A stretch of DNA of 42,924 nucleotides from Bacteroidales bacterium UBA1751 (lineage in GTDB: Bacteria; Bacteroidota; Bacteroidia; Bacteroidales; UBA932), in NCBI GenBank assembly GCA_002315995.1, contig DCHN01000017.1:1-42924 (forward strand), read 5' to 3'. The first letter of the stretch is position 1, and each line of letters opens with the position of its first letter. Positions 1 to 7,386 of the stretch are shown here, piece by piece. The translations under genes and the position numbers were made by a program. Below the pieces are notes generated by a model. That model saw only the letters and a program-made list of their open reading frames with translations. It was not told the DNA's origin and searched no databases.

Positions 1-672
1 CCTGATGGAATGGCCCTCTCAGATATGGTTGAAATAGTGAACAAGGAGATGAAGAGTGTTGACCTCGCCCCTGGCCTCACCTGGCAGATAGGCGGTACAT
101 ACGAGAGTCAGAACGATACCTTCCGTGACATCTCCATACTTATGGTGCTTGTGCTCATTCTTGTATTTATTGTAATGGCTGCACAGTTCGAGTCACTTAC
201 CTATCCGTTTGTAATCATGTTTTCAGTACCTTTTGCCGTTACCGGTGTGCTTATGGGACTTGTCTTTACCGGTACTCCAATGAATGTCATGTCCATGATT
301 GGACTTCTCATGCTGCTGGGTATTGTAGTAAAGAACGGTATTGTGCTCATTGACTACACCATTCTTTGTAGGGAGAGGGGTCTGGGTGTTGCCGCTTCAG
401 TTGTTACGGCGGGTCGTTCGCGTCTGCGTCCGGTACTTATGACAACACTTACAACCGTACTTGGTATGCTTCCTCTTGCAATGGGTACCGGTGAGGGATC
501 CGAGATGTGGAAAGGTATGGGTATGACAGTTGCCTGGGGTTTGAGTATCTCAACACTGATTACACTTATCATTGTTCCAACGGTATATTGTTCATTTGCA
601 GGCCGCGATATCCGTGCCCGCAGGAAGAGGGAACTGAAGGAGTTTGCCAAGGCAAAGGCACTCCAGCAGTAA
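1..672 (+). CDS. RND family efflux transporter permease, C-terminal fragment
   Basis: The reading frame is open from base 1, so this is the last ~223 residues of a protein that normally has just over 1000. It shows the C-terminal half of an inner-membrane RND (AcrB/HAE1-type) pump: a stretch of porter domain, then about five hydrophobic helices separated by short loops. The segment with GIVVKNGIVLID followed by RLRPVLMTTLTT is the well-known conserved region of TM11 and the following loop in this family. The tail after the last helix is short and rich in Arg and Lys. By family knowledge it exports drugs or other amphiphiles using proton flux, with a periplasmic adaptor and a TolC-like channel, presumably encoded off the left edge. 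The substrate cannot be told from this part. A small PII-like gene follows 28 bases downstream. Confidence 0.93.
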   Translation, partial: PDGMALSDMVEIVNKEMKSVDLAPGLTWQIGGTYESQNDTFRDISILMVLVLILVFIVMAAQFESLTYPFVIMFSVPFAVTGVLMGLVFTGTPMNVMSMIGLLMLLGIVVKNGIVLIDYTILCRERGLGVAASVVTAGRSRLRPVLMTTLTTVLGMLPLAMGTGEGSEMWKGMGMTVAWGLSISTLITLIIVPTVYCSFAGRDIRARRKRELKEFAKAKALQQ

Positions 673-700
673 CGAATATAAAGTTTAAAAGTTAAGAGAG

Positions 701-991
701 ATGAAAGCACTATTCATATCATATAATCAGGCTTACCATGAGGAGGTTCTTGACTTCATGGTAAGGAGCGGTCAGAGGGGATACACCCATTGGGAGCAGG
801 TTCAAGGTCAGGGTTCGTTCAATGGTGAACCCCACCTTGGAGACCATGCCTGGCCTACGCTCAACTCCGCAATGCTTCTCTTTGCCGAGGATTCAGTTCT
901 CCCAGGCTTCAAGCAGAGGCTCAAGGCCCTTGACGAGAAGTCACCCGCAATGGGTCTGAGATACTTCTCGTGGAGTATTGACCAGGATTAG
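701..991 (+). CDS. Small PII-like protein next to RND pump
   Basis: A 96-residue soluble protein with no signal peptide. It begins MKALFISYNQAY and has conserved-looking GQRGYTHWEQVQGQG and GDHAWPTLNSAML stretches. That pattern matches the small PII-like (GlnB superfamily ferredoxin-like fold) proteins found directly after RND pump genes in Bacteroidetes; some databases call them P-II family nitrogen regulators. It lies 28 bases after the pump gene on the same strand and is followed by a terminator at 1086, so it is probably the last gene of the efflux operon. By analogy with PII-like partners of transporters it may tune pump activity, but that is inference. The canonical uridylylated T-loop of GlnB is not evident. 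Confidence 0.7.
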   Translation: MKALFISYNQAYHEEVLDFMVRSGQRGYTHWEQVQGQGSFNGEPHLGDHAWPTLNSAMLLFAEDSVLPGFKQRLKALDEKSPAMGLRYFSWSIDQD

Positions 992-1085
992 AACGGCAGC
1001 ACGAGGAGCCAGGACATGAATTTGTAAAACTGACCGGCCAGGATCATTGGGAATTGCCCGGCTGAACAGGTTGGATTTATTCAAG

Positions 1086-1111
1086 CAGCGTCTTTTCGGA
1101 CGCTGTTTTTT
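1086..1111 (+). terminator. Rho-independent terminator of the efflux operon
   Basis: A perfect 7-bp stem (CAGCGTC at 1086-1092, GACGCTG at 1099-1105) with a six-base loop is followed directly by six T residues. It closes the efflux/PII-like operon and insulates it from the argR promoter, whose -33 element begins only 11 bases later. Confidence 0.85.
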
Positions 1112-1121
1112 GTCAATAACT

Positions 1122-1152
1122 TTTGGCGGTTGAATTTTTATGCATATATTTG
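1122..1152 (+). promoter_or_regulatory. Bacteroidetes-type promoter of argR
   Basis: TTTG at 1122-1125, a 19-base spacer and TATATTTG at 1145-1152 fit the Bacteroidetes sigma-ABfr consensus (TTTG, 19-21 bases, TAnnTTTG). Transcription would start near 1159, giving an argR leader of roughly 120-145 bases. The spacer holds one ARG-box-like site and a second lies just past the expected start, so the promoter is placed for repression. Confidence 0.75.
1131..1144 (+). promoter_or_regulatory. ARG box 1 (ArgR operator), in promoter spacer
   Basis: TGAATTTTTATGCA matches 13 of the 14 core positions of the enterobacterial ARG box (TGAATwwwwATTCA). It fills the spacer between the -33 and -7 elements of the argR promoter, where bound repressor would block RNA polymerase. 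Its near twin lies at 1163-1176. Confidence 0.65.
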
Positions 1153-1162
1153 CAGTCGCTAA

Positions 1163-1176
1163 TGAATATTTATGCA
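1163..1176 (+). promoter_or_regulatory. ARG box 2 (ArgR operator), just after expected start site
   Basis: TGAATATTTATGCA differs from box 1 by one base. The two boxes start 32 bases apart, about three helical turns, so both face the same side of the DNA. That is suitable for one ArgR hexamer holding both sites. Confidence 0.65.
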
Positions 1177-1278
1177 ATACGATTTATGATTGGGTGCATC
1201 GCGCACGAGAAGTAGATACTGGGGTTGATTTTATGGTAAACAGGTGGTTGATTGTGTTGGTGGATGTAAATAGGGTTC

Positions 1279-1878
1279 ATGAAAAAAAGGCGGCAGAATA
1301 CGATGAGTGAGTCAAACAAGAGTACGGCAAAAAGCAGGCGGCAGAGTTCAATTGTGGAGGTTGTTGCGTTGGGCAACATCCACAATCAGAGTGAGCTTGC
1401 TGCAGCTCTTGGGGAGATGGGGTTGGAGATAACCCAATCGACCCTTTCGCGCGATATGAATGAGCTTGGCCTGGTGCGTAGGCAGAATGCTGCAGGTGAG
1501 TACATTTATGCCTTGCCGGAGGGTGGGAATATGCTATCGCCTGGTGGGTTGAGAAAAAGTGATGAAGGTATTGATGGCGTTGGAGGTGCGGTGAATGGCG
1601 GCGCAGGTGGCGGTGTGGGTAGCATGGGCGGATTTGTGGGTGCGTTGAGGAACAACAGGATTTCCGTGAAGAGTATTGAGTTTTCGTCGCTGTTTGCCGT
1701 TATTAAGACTGCGCCGGGATTTGCGAATGCGGTGGCGGCGGTTATAGATGAGAACAATGTGACGGGTGTTATGGGAACTATTGCGGGTGATGATACCATT
1801 CTGGTTATGATTAAGGATGGGTTTTCGCAGAGACAGATCATTCATGCACTCTCGGTACATATAGATGGGCTAAAGTAG
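1279..1878 (+). CDS. argR: Arginine repressor ArgR
   Basis: A hexameric, arginine-sensing DNA-binding protein that represses arginine biosynthesis. The N-terminal winged helix-turn-helix is clear (IVEVVALGNIHNQSELAAAL followed by ITQSTLSRDMNELGLVR). The C-terminal oligomerisation and arginine-binding domain is recognisable from NRISVKSIEFSSLFAVIKT onward, including the GVMGTIAGDDTILVMIKD strand-turn-strand. Between the domains lies an unusual glycine-rich linker (about residues 78-116), making the protein 199 residues against about 150-157 in typical family members. An alternative start at 1303 (MSESNK) would give 191 residues; neither has a clear ribosome-binding site, which is normal for this phylum. 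It heads the arginine gene block, and two ARG boxes sit in its own promoter. Confidence 0.93.
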   Translation: MKKRRQNTMSESNKSTAKSRRQSSIVEVVALGNIHNQSELAAALGEMGLEITQSTLSRDMNELGLVRRQNAAGEYIYALPEGGNMLSPGGLRKSDEGIDGVGGAVNGGAGGGVGSMGGFVGALRNNRISVKSIEFSSLFAVIKTAPGFANAVAAVIDENNVTGVMGTIAGDDTILVMIKDGFSQRQIIHALSVHIDGLK

Positions 1879-1896
1879 CATGCATTCCACAGGGGA

Positions 1897-2031
1897 GGGG
1901 TGAAAATGGTGTGAAATTCCCCGGTGGTGGCGAAAAAAAGTAAAACGGGGTTAAAATGGCGTAAAATTCCCCCGGTGGGGGCGAAAAAGAAGTTAAACGG
2001 GGTGAAAATGGCGTGAAATTTCCCCGGTGGG
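1897..2031 (+). repeat. Three-copy imperfect tandem repeat, ~50 bp unit
   Basis: Copies begin at 1897, 1947 and 1999 (50 bp, 52 bp and a partial of ~33 bp). Each opens with GGGGTGAAAATGG or a one-base variant, continues with GTGAAATTCCCCGGTGG or a close variant, and the first two end in an A-rich GCGAAAAA...AAAC stretch. The array fills most of the gap between argR and the acetyltransferase gene. The CCCC and GGGG blocks within and between copies could pair into RNA hairpins. There is no T-tract, so it does not look like a plain terminator. Confidence 0.8.
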
Positions 2032-2058
2032 ATTTTTAAATAGGAAATTCTAAAAGAG

Positions 2059-2598
2059 ATGGATATAGAGATCATTTTTGCGGGTGAGGAGCATCTGAAG
2101 TATGCTCAGGATGTTGTTGATGCAATAGAGCGTGCGGCGCAGGATAAGAAATCCGGTTTGGCCAAGCGTACGCTTGAATATATAAGCTCAAAGATAAAGG
2201 ATGGCAAAGGCGTCATTGCCTTGTGTGGCGACAAGTTTGCTGGCTTCTGCTATATTGAGTCTTGGGAGCATAATCATTTTGTAGCAAATTCCGGGCTTAT
2301 TGTTCTGCCTGAATTCAGGGGTGCTGGTCTGGCAAAGGCCATTAAGAAGAAGGCATTTGAGCTATCTGTGAAGAAGTTCCCCGGGGCGAAGATTTTTGGC
2401 CTTACCACTAGTCCTGCTGTGATGAACATCAATTTTTCGCTGGGCTACAAGGCTGTTCGCTACAATCAGATCACTTCGGATTTGAACTTCTGGAAGGGGT
2501 GCATAAGTTGCGTTCATTATCACACGTTGTGTGACAATGGCTTCGAGAGCTGCTTTTGTACAGGAATGGTATGCGACCCGGCGGAAAAAACGGAATAG
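2059..2598 (+). CDS. GNAT acyltransferase, probable N-acylglutamate synthase
   Basis: A 179-residue GNAT-fold acyltransferase. Motif A, which binds the acyl-CoA pyrophosphate, is visible as LIVLPEFRGAGLAKAIKKKA (R/Q-x-x-G-x-G/A type); motif B follows (SPAVMNINFSLGYKAV). The C-terminal tail is cysteine-rich, six Cys in about 30 residues spaced C-x2-C-x6-C-x6-C-x-C-x4-C, ending in CTGMVCDP. This kind of GNAT lies beside argR/argG in Bacteroidales. Its place inside the arginine block, with no argA or argJ in the window, suggests it makes N-acetyl- or N-succinylglutamate, the first step of ornithine synthesis. The substrate is inferred from context only. The ATG is 28 bases past the tandem repeat and the gene ends 21 bases before argG. 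Confidence 0.75.
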   Translation: MDIEIIFAGEEHLKYAQDVVDAIERAAQDKKSGLAKRTLEYISSKIKDGKGVIALCGDKFAGFCYIESWEHNHFVANSGLIVLPEFRGAGLAKAIKKKAFELSVKKFPGAKIFGLTTSPAVMNINFSLGYKAVRYNQITSDLNFWKGCISCVHYHTLCDNGFESCFCTGMVCDPAEKTE

Positions 2599-2619
2599 AG
2601 ATATAAAAAACATAATATT

Positions 2620-3813
2620 ATGAAGAAAAAAGTTGTTGTGGCCTTCAGTGGCGGACTTGATACATCGTTTACTGTAATGTATCTTGCAAAGGAGAAAGGA
2701 TATGAAGTTTATGCTGCGTGCGCCAACACAGGCGGATTCTCACCTGAGCAGCTCAAGACCAACGAGGAGAATGCCTACAAGTTGGGAGCTGTAAAGTATG
2801 TGAACCTTGACGTGGCTCAGGATTACTACGAAAAGAGTATCAAGTATATGATCTTCGGAAACGTGCTTCGTAACGGTACATATCCTATTTCAGTATCGTC
2901 CGAAAGAATTTTTCAGGCACTCTCCGTTGCACAGTATGCACGTGAGATAGGTGCTGATGCAATTGCCCACGGTTCAACCGGTGCCGGCAATGATCAGGTT
3001 CGTTTTGATATGACATTCCTTGTTGCGGCTCCTGGGGTTGAGATCATCACCCTTACCAGGGATATGGCGTTGAGCCGCCAGCAGGAGATTGACTACCTGC
3101 AGAAGAACGGATTTCCGGCAGACTTCCAGAAGCAGAAATATTCATACAATGTTGGATTGTGGGGAACATCTATCTGCGGTGGAGAAATATTGGATTCAAC
3201 AAAGGGACTTCCGGAGGAGGCTTACCTCAAGCAGGTTACAAAAACCGGCAAGGAGCAGATAGCAATAGAGTTCAAGCAGGGATGTATAATAGGCGTAAAT
3301 GGCAAGAAGTATGAGAGTGCTGTTGATGCCATTAAGGCCGTTGAAGAGATAGCCGCTCCATACGGAGTCGGTCGTGATATGCACGTTGGCGATACCATTA
3401 TTGGAATCAAGGGTCGTGTTGGATTTGAAGCTGCGGCAGCGTTGCTCATTATCTCTGCGCACAAGTTCCTTGAGAAGTTTACCTTGAGCAAGTGGCAGCA
3501 GTACTGGAAGGACCAGGTTGGAAACTGGTATGGAATGTTTCTGCACGAGAGCCAGTATATGGAGCCTGTAATGAGGGACATTGAGGCTATGCTCGAGAGT
3601 AGCCAGCGCAATGTGAATGGAACAGTTACCATGGAGTTGTATCCTTACGGCTTCTCAACTGTTGGAGTTGATTCTCCAGATGATTTGGTAAAGACCAAAC
3701 TCGGCGAGTACGGCGAGATGCAGAAGGGCTGGACATCTGAGGATGCCAAGGGATTCATCAAAGTTACCTCAACTCCGCTCAGGGTTTACTACGCAAAGCA
3801 CCCGATAAAATAG
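2620..3813 (+). CDS. argG: Argininosuccinate synthase
   Basis: A cytosolic enzyme that joins citrulline and aspartate using ATP to give argininosuccinate, the penultimate step of arginine synthesis. The N-terminal PP-loop nucleotide-binding motif AFSGGLDTS is at residues 8-16. Further hallmarks are AHGSTGAGNDQVRFD, the substrate-binding SERIFQ stretch and the C-terminal WYGMFLHESQYMEPVMRDIEA. Its 397 residues match the family length. It starts 21 bases after the GNAT gene, and its stop codon directly abuts the ATG of the deacylase gene, so translation of the two is probably coupled. Confidence 0.97.
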   Translation: MKKKVVVAFSGGLDTSFTVMYLAKEKGYEVYAACANTGGFSPEQLKTNEENAYKLGAVKYVNLDVAQDYYEKSIKYMIFGNVLRNGTYPISVSSERIFQALSVAQYAREIGADAIAHGSTGAGNDQVRFDMTFLVAAPGVEIITLTRDMALSRQQEIDYLQKNGFPADFQKQKYSYNVGLWGTSICGGEILDSTKGLPEEAYLKQVTKTGKEQIAIEFKQGCIIGVNGKKYESAVDAIKAVEEIAAPYGVGRDMHVGDTIIGIKGRVGFEAAAALLIISAHKFLEKFTLSKWQQYWKDQVGNWYGMFLHESQYMEPVMRDIEAMLESSQRNVNGTVTMELYPYGFSTVGVDSPDDLVKTKLGEYGEMQKGWTSEDAKGFIKVTSTPLRVYYAKHPIK

Positions 3814-4911
3814 ATGGATATAGAACTGTTAGAGAAACTGATATCGATTCCATCGCCAAGTAGGGATGAGAAGGCGGTTGCCGATATGCTCGAGGCGTAT
3901 CTGTGGCAGCTGGCTGGTGCCGGTGCGGAATCTCACTGCCAGCAGCTGATACCTCACAGGGTTGGAAACAATCTCTGGTGCGAGAGCTGTGGTAACTGCG
4001 GCAAGCCAACCATTATGCTCAATGCGCATATTGATACTGTGAAGCCCGCAAACGGCTGGAAATCTGATCCTTTCTCTCCCACTCGGGCGATAGTCAATAG
4101 TGAGCCAGATGGGATGGTGGAGCGAATCTACGGCCTTGGTGCCAATGACGATGGCGGCAGTGTTGTTGCCATGATAGAGGCCTACAGGATTCTTGCGGCA
4201 AAGGAGCAGCCATACAGGCTTGTGCTTACTTTGAGCGCTGAGGAGGAGGTGAGTGGCCGCGGAGGAATTGAGATGCTTTTCCCTGAAATAGGAAACATTG
4301 ACCTTGCAATTGTTGGCGAGCCTACTGGAATGCAGATGGCCGTTGCGGAGAAGGGGCTTATGGTGCTCGACTGCTGCGCTATGGGCAAATCCGGACATGC
4401 TGCCCGCAACGAGGGGGTGAATGCCATATACAATGCACTTCCTGCAATTGAATGGTTCAAATCAACCACTGTAGATAGAGTTTCTCCATTTCTGGGTCCT
4501 GTTAAGATGAGCGTTACTCAGATTCAGGCCGGCACCCAGCACAATGTGGTTCCCGATGCCTGCACCTTTGTGGTGGATGTGCGCTCGAATGAACTCTACA
4601 CAAATGAGGAATTGCTGGAGGTAATAGAAAAATCAGTCTCCTCCATCAGCATCAAGGCCCGTTCAACCAGGCTTGGCAGTTCAAGAATTGATATTGAACA
4701 TCCGGTTGTAAAGAGGGGTATGGCACTTGGCCTCAAGAGTTTCGGTTCACCTACTTTGAGTAATCAGGCCCTTCTCCATTGCCCGTCATTGAAAATAGGA
4801 CCGGGAGACTCAGCCCGCTCGCACACTGCCAACGAGTATATAGAAATCAGGGAGATTGAGCAGGCGGTTGAAGTCTATGTGAAGTTGCTCGATGGCCTGA
4901 AACTGATGTAA
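3814..4911 (+). CDS. argE: M20 family N-acetylornithine deacetylase (ArgE-like)
   Basis: A zinc aminoacylase of the M20/ArgE/DapE group. The metal-site series is complete: H72 and D74 in NAHIDTV, D112 in GANDDGG, the catalytic glutamates in SAEEEVSGRGG (143-145), E169 in VGEPT, and H337 in the C-terminal ARSHTANEY. H195 (GKSGHAA) in the lid domain matches the dimerisation/substrate histidine. At 365 residues it is normal for the family. It starts on the base after the argG stop. Its place between argG and argH, with a true ornithine carbamoyltransferase downstream, indicates it removes the acyl group from acetylornithine to give free ornithine. DapE or carboxypeptidase activity cannot be excluded from sequence alone. 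Confidence 0.85.
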   Translation: MDIELLEKLISIPSPSRDEKAVADMLEAYLWQLAGAGAESHCQQLIPHRVGNNLWCESCGNCGKPTIMLNAHIDTVKPANGWKSDPFSPTRAIVNSEPDGMVERIYGLGANDDGGSVVAMIEAYRILAAKEQPYRLVLTLSAEEEVSGRGGIEMLFPEIGNIDLAIVGEPTGMQMAVAEKGLMVLDCCAMGKSGHAARNEGVNAIYNALPAIEWFKSTTVDRVSPFLGPVKMSVTQIQAGTQHNVVPDACTFVVDVRSNELYTNEELLEVIEKSVSSISIKARSTRLGSSRIDIEHPVVKRGMALGLKSFGSPTLSNQALLHCPSLKIGPGDSARSHTANEYIEIREIEQAVEVYVKLLDGLKLM

Positions 4912-4939
4912 AATTTCACCTTCAAAAATTTTTAACAGT

Positions 4940-6238
4940 ATGAAACTTTGGGACAAGGGGTTTGATACCGATGCAAGAATAGAGAAGTTCACTGTTGGCA
5001 ATGATGCAAAGCTTGATGTGCAGATTGCCCAGTATGACATAACCGGTACAATGGCTCACATAAAGATGCTCACAAAGGTGGGGCTTCTTGAACAGAAAGA
5101 GCTTGAGGTGCTGCTGCCTGAGTTGGAGAAGATGCGCCAGCAGGCCGTTGAGGGCAAGTTTGTCATTGAGGATGGAATAGAGGATGTCCACTCCCAGGTT
5201 GAGAAAAACCTCACCGAGAAGTTGGGTGACCTTGGTAAGAAGATACATACCGGACGTTCGCGAAACGACCAGATACTGGTTGACATGCGCCTCTATATGC
5301 GTGACCATATTGAGATTACTGCGCAGAAGGTTGTATCTCTCTTCAAGACTCTCCAGGAGGCCAGCGAGAAGTACAAGGAGATTCTGATGCCCGGGTACAC
5401 CCATCTGCAGGTTGCAATGCCATCATCATTCGGGCTTTGGTTGGGCGCATATGCGGAGTCTCTGGCCGATGACATGGTGCTTATGGGCGCGGCCCGCAAA
5501 TATGTGAACCGTAATCCTCTGGGCTCTGCCGCAGGTTATGGCTCTTCAGCACCGCTCGATAGAAAATTGACCACCACTCTCCTTGAATTCGAGGATCTTG
5601 AGTACAACTCCATTTGCGCACAGATGGGGCGCGGAAAGAGCGAGAAGGTGGTGGCCCAGGCCGTTGCCGCTGTGGCAGAGACGCTGGGAAGATTTGCCGC
5701 TGATTGCTGCCTCTTCAACAGCCAGAACTTCGGCTTTATAAAACTTCCGAATGAACTTACCACGGGGTCGAGCATAATGCCTCATAAGAAGAATCCTGAT
5801 GTATTCGAACTAATAAGGGCTCATTGCAACAGAATAATTGCCATACCGGAGAGTATAAGCCACGTAACTACAAATCTTCCAAGCGGCTATTTCCGTGACA
5901 TGCAACTCATAAAGGAGATATTCGTTCCAATCTTCGAGGATATTGACACCTGCCTTGAAATTGCAAAATTCGCGGTTGAGAATCTCGCTGTAAATGAGTC
6001 TCTTATGGAGAATCCTATTTATAAGAGCGCATTCAGCGTTGAGGAGGTTAACCGCAGGGTGGCTCAGGGAGTTCCATTTAGAGATGCCTATCGCCAGGTT
6101 GGAATTGAGATAATGGAGGGAAGGTTCGAGTTCAAAGGAGAACTCCATCACACCCATGAAGGCTCCGTAGGCAACCTCTGCAGCTCAGAGATAGCTCAGA
6201 AGATGGAGCGCACCCTCGAAGAGTTCGATTTGAAATGA
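4940..6238 (+). CDS. argH: Argininosuccinate lyase
   Basis: Splits argininosuccinate into arginine and fumarate, the last step of the pathway; a tetrameric member of the fumarase/aspartase superfamily. The family signature GSSIMPHKKNPD (about residues 276-287), carrying the flexible loop with the catalytic serine, is intact. So are HTGRSRNDQ (about 103-111) and the GYTHLQVAMPSS segment with its catalytic histidine. At 432 residues it is slightly shorter than the 450-470 of many homologues, mostly at the C-terminus. The start is 28 bases after argE. A gap of 90 bases separates it from argF. Confidence 0.96.
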   Translation: MKLWDKGFDTDARIEKFTVGNDAKLDVQIAQYDITGTMAHIKMLTKVGLLEQKELEVLLPELEKMRQQAVEGKFVIEDGIEDVHSQVEKNLTEKLGDLGKKIHTGRSRNDQILVDMRLYMRDHIEITAQKVVSLFKTLQEASEKYKEILMPGYTHLQVAMPSSFGLWLGAYAESLADDMVLMGAARKYVNRNPLGSAAGYGSSAPLDRKLTTTLLEFEDLEYNSICAQMGRGKSEKVVAQAVAAVAETLGRFAADCCLFNSQNFGFIKLPNELTTGSSIMPHKKNPDVFELIRAHCNRIIAIPESISHVTTNLPSGYFRDMQLIKEIFVPIFEDIDTCLEIAKFAVENLAVNESLMENPIYKSAFSVEEVNRRVAQGVPFRDAYRQVGIEIMEGRFEFKGELHHTHEGSVGNLCSSEIAQKMERTLEEFDLK

Positions 6239-6258
6239 TTGATACGTGATTTGGACGA

Positions 6259-6273
6259 AACTATCGCAGTAGA
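6259..6273 (+). repeat. 15-base motif shared with 15056-15070
   Basis: AACTATCGCAGTAGA occurs here, 55 bases before argF, and identically at 15056-15070, 29 bases before the D-aminoacylase start. In both places an A-rich AATAATA stretch follows within a few bases. A regulatory role is only a guess. Confidence 0.5.
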
Positions 6274-6328
6274 AATAATAAAAAAATAAAGAAAAGGCAG
6301 AAAGGATGCCGGTTAAAATAGAGAGATT

Positions 6329-7318
6329 ATGAGTACAAACAAACATTTCCTCAAGGTTTTGGATTTTACTCCGGAGGAGATTAAGGAGTATTTGGCGCTT
6401 GCAGCGCAGTTGAAGGCCGATAAGAAGGCGGGAAAAGAGGTTCAGCACCTCAAGGGTAAGAACATTGCAGTATTGTTTGAGAAGGCTTCAACCAGAACCC
6501 GATGCTCTTTTGAGGTGGCAGCGCAGGATCAGGGTGGATATGCAACCTATCTTGGTTCGGTTGGTTCGCACCTTGGCATTGATGAATCAATGGATGACAC
6601 TGCACGCGTACTGGGAAGAATGTTCGATGGAATAGCATATCGTGGATATGGTCAGCATATTGTTGAGAGAATAGCCCAGCTTGCAGGCGTGCCTGTATGG
6701 AATGCCCTTACAGATGAGGCCCACCCTACACAGACACTTGCAGACCTGCTCACAATTCAGGAGCATATAAAGAAACCTCTGAATCAGGTAAAGATTGCCT
6801 TTGTTGGTGACACAAGATTCAATACCTGCAACAGCCTTTTTGTTGGGTGTGTAAAGATGGGTATGGATTTCAGGGCGGTTAGTCCTAAGATTCTCCAACC
6901 GGGTGCTCAACTTCTGGCTCAGTGCAAAGAGATTGCCGCCCAGACCGGGGCAAAAATCACAGTTACCGAAGATGTAGCTGCAGGTGTGAAGGATTGCGAT
7001 TTTATCTATACAGACGTATGGGTATCAATGGGTGAGCCGCTTGAGGCTTGGCAGGAGAGGGTTGACCTTCTCAAACCTTACCAGGTCAATTCAGAACTCA
7101 TGAAGAAGACGGGCAATCCGGAGTGCAAGTTCATGCACTGCCTCCCTGCTTACCACGATACATCCATTAAGGTTGGAAAGGAGATTCTTGCCAAATTCGG
7201 GCTCGATGGCGTTGAGGTTACCCACGAGGTGTTCGAATCGCCTGCCAGCATAGTCTTTGACGAGGCTGAGAACAGAATGCACACAATAAAGGCTATTATG
7301 GTGAAGAGCCTTGCGTAA
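6329..7318 (+). CDS. argF: Ornithine carbamoyltransferase
   Basis: Transfers a carbamoyl group to ornithine to give citrulline. Carbamoyl-phosphate binding motifs are present: STRTR (54-58), HPTQ (132-135), and HCLP with the catalytic cysteine (270-273). The ornithine-binding DVWVSMGE loop (229-236) and the close resemblance to the E. coli type (YRGYGQ, MHTIKAIMV) mark a true ornithine enzyme. Bacteroides species carry instead a divergent N-succinylornithine transcarbamylase, so this organism must free ornithine first, consistent with the argE-like gene upstream. It lies 90 bases after argH with no clear promoter of its own and is followed by a strong palindromic terminator, so it is probably the last gene of the arginine transcript. 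Confidence 0.95.
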   Translation: MSTNKHFLKVLDFTPEEIKEYLALAAQLKADKKAGKEVQHLKGKNIAVLFEKASTRTRCSFEVAAQDQGGYATYLGSVGSHLGIDESMDDTARVLGRMFDGIAYRGYGQHIVERIAQLAGVPVWNALTDEAHPTQTLADLLTIQEHIKKPLNQVKIAFVGDTRFNTCNSLFVGCVKMGMDFRAVSPKILQPGAQLLAQCKEIAAQTGAKITVTEDVAAGVKDCDFIYTDVWVSMGEPLEAWQERVDLLKPYQVNSELMKKTGNPECKFMHCLPAYHDTSIKVGKEILAKFGLDGVEVTHEVFESPASIVFDEAENRMHTIKAIMVKSLA

Positions 7319-7330
7319 GAGAGTTATAGA

Positions 7331-7371
7331 AATCACCCCGCTCACAATGCATTGTGGGCGGGGTGATTTGC
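7331..7371. terminator. Long palindrome, bidirectional terminator, copy A
   Basis: An 18-bp inverted repeat with one G/T-type mismatch: arms at 7331-7348 and 7351-7368 around a GC centre, then TTT. It lies between the convergent argF and the minus-strand lipoprotein gene and can terminate both. The arm core TCACCCCGCTCACA recurs in the palindrome at 42593-42630. Confidence 0.8.
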
Positions 7372-7386
7372 TTATAAATAAGTCGT

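Noticed and set aside
1897..2031. CRISPR array
   Set aside because: The copies are head to tail without unique spacers, only three in number, and no cas gene is present.
1842..2075. Minus-strand reading frame of 77 residues over the tandem repeat
   Set aside because: Its apparent protein repeats simply follow the DNA repeat, and it has no signal, domain or promoter of its own.
6329..7318. N-succinylornithine transcarbamylase identity for argF
   Set aside because: The DVWVSMG and HCLP motifs and the close resemblance to the E. coli enzyme fit a true ornithine carbamoyltransferase.
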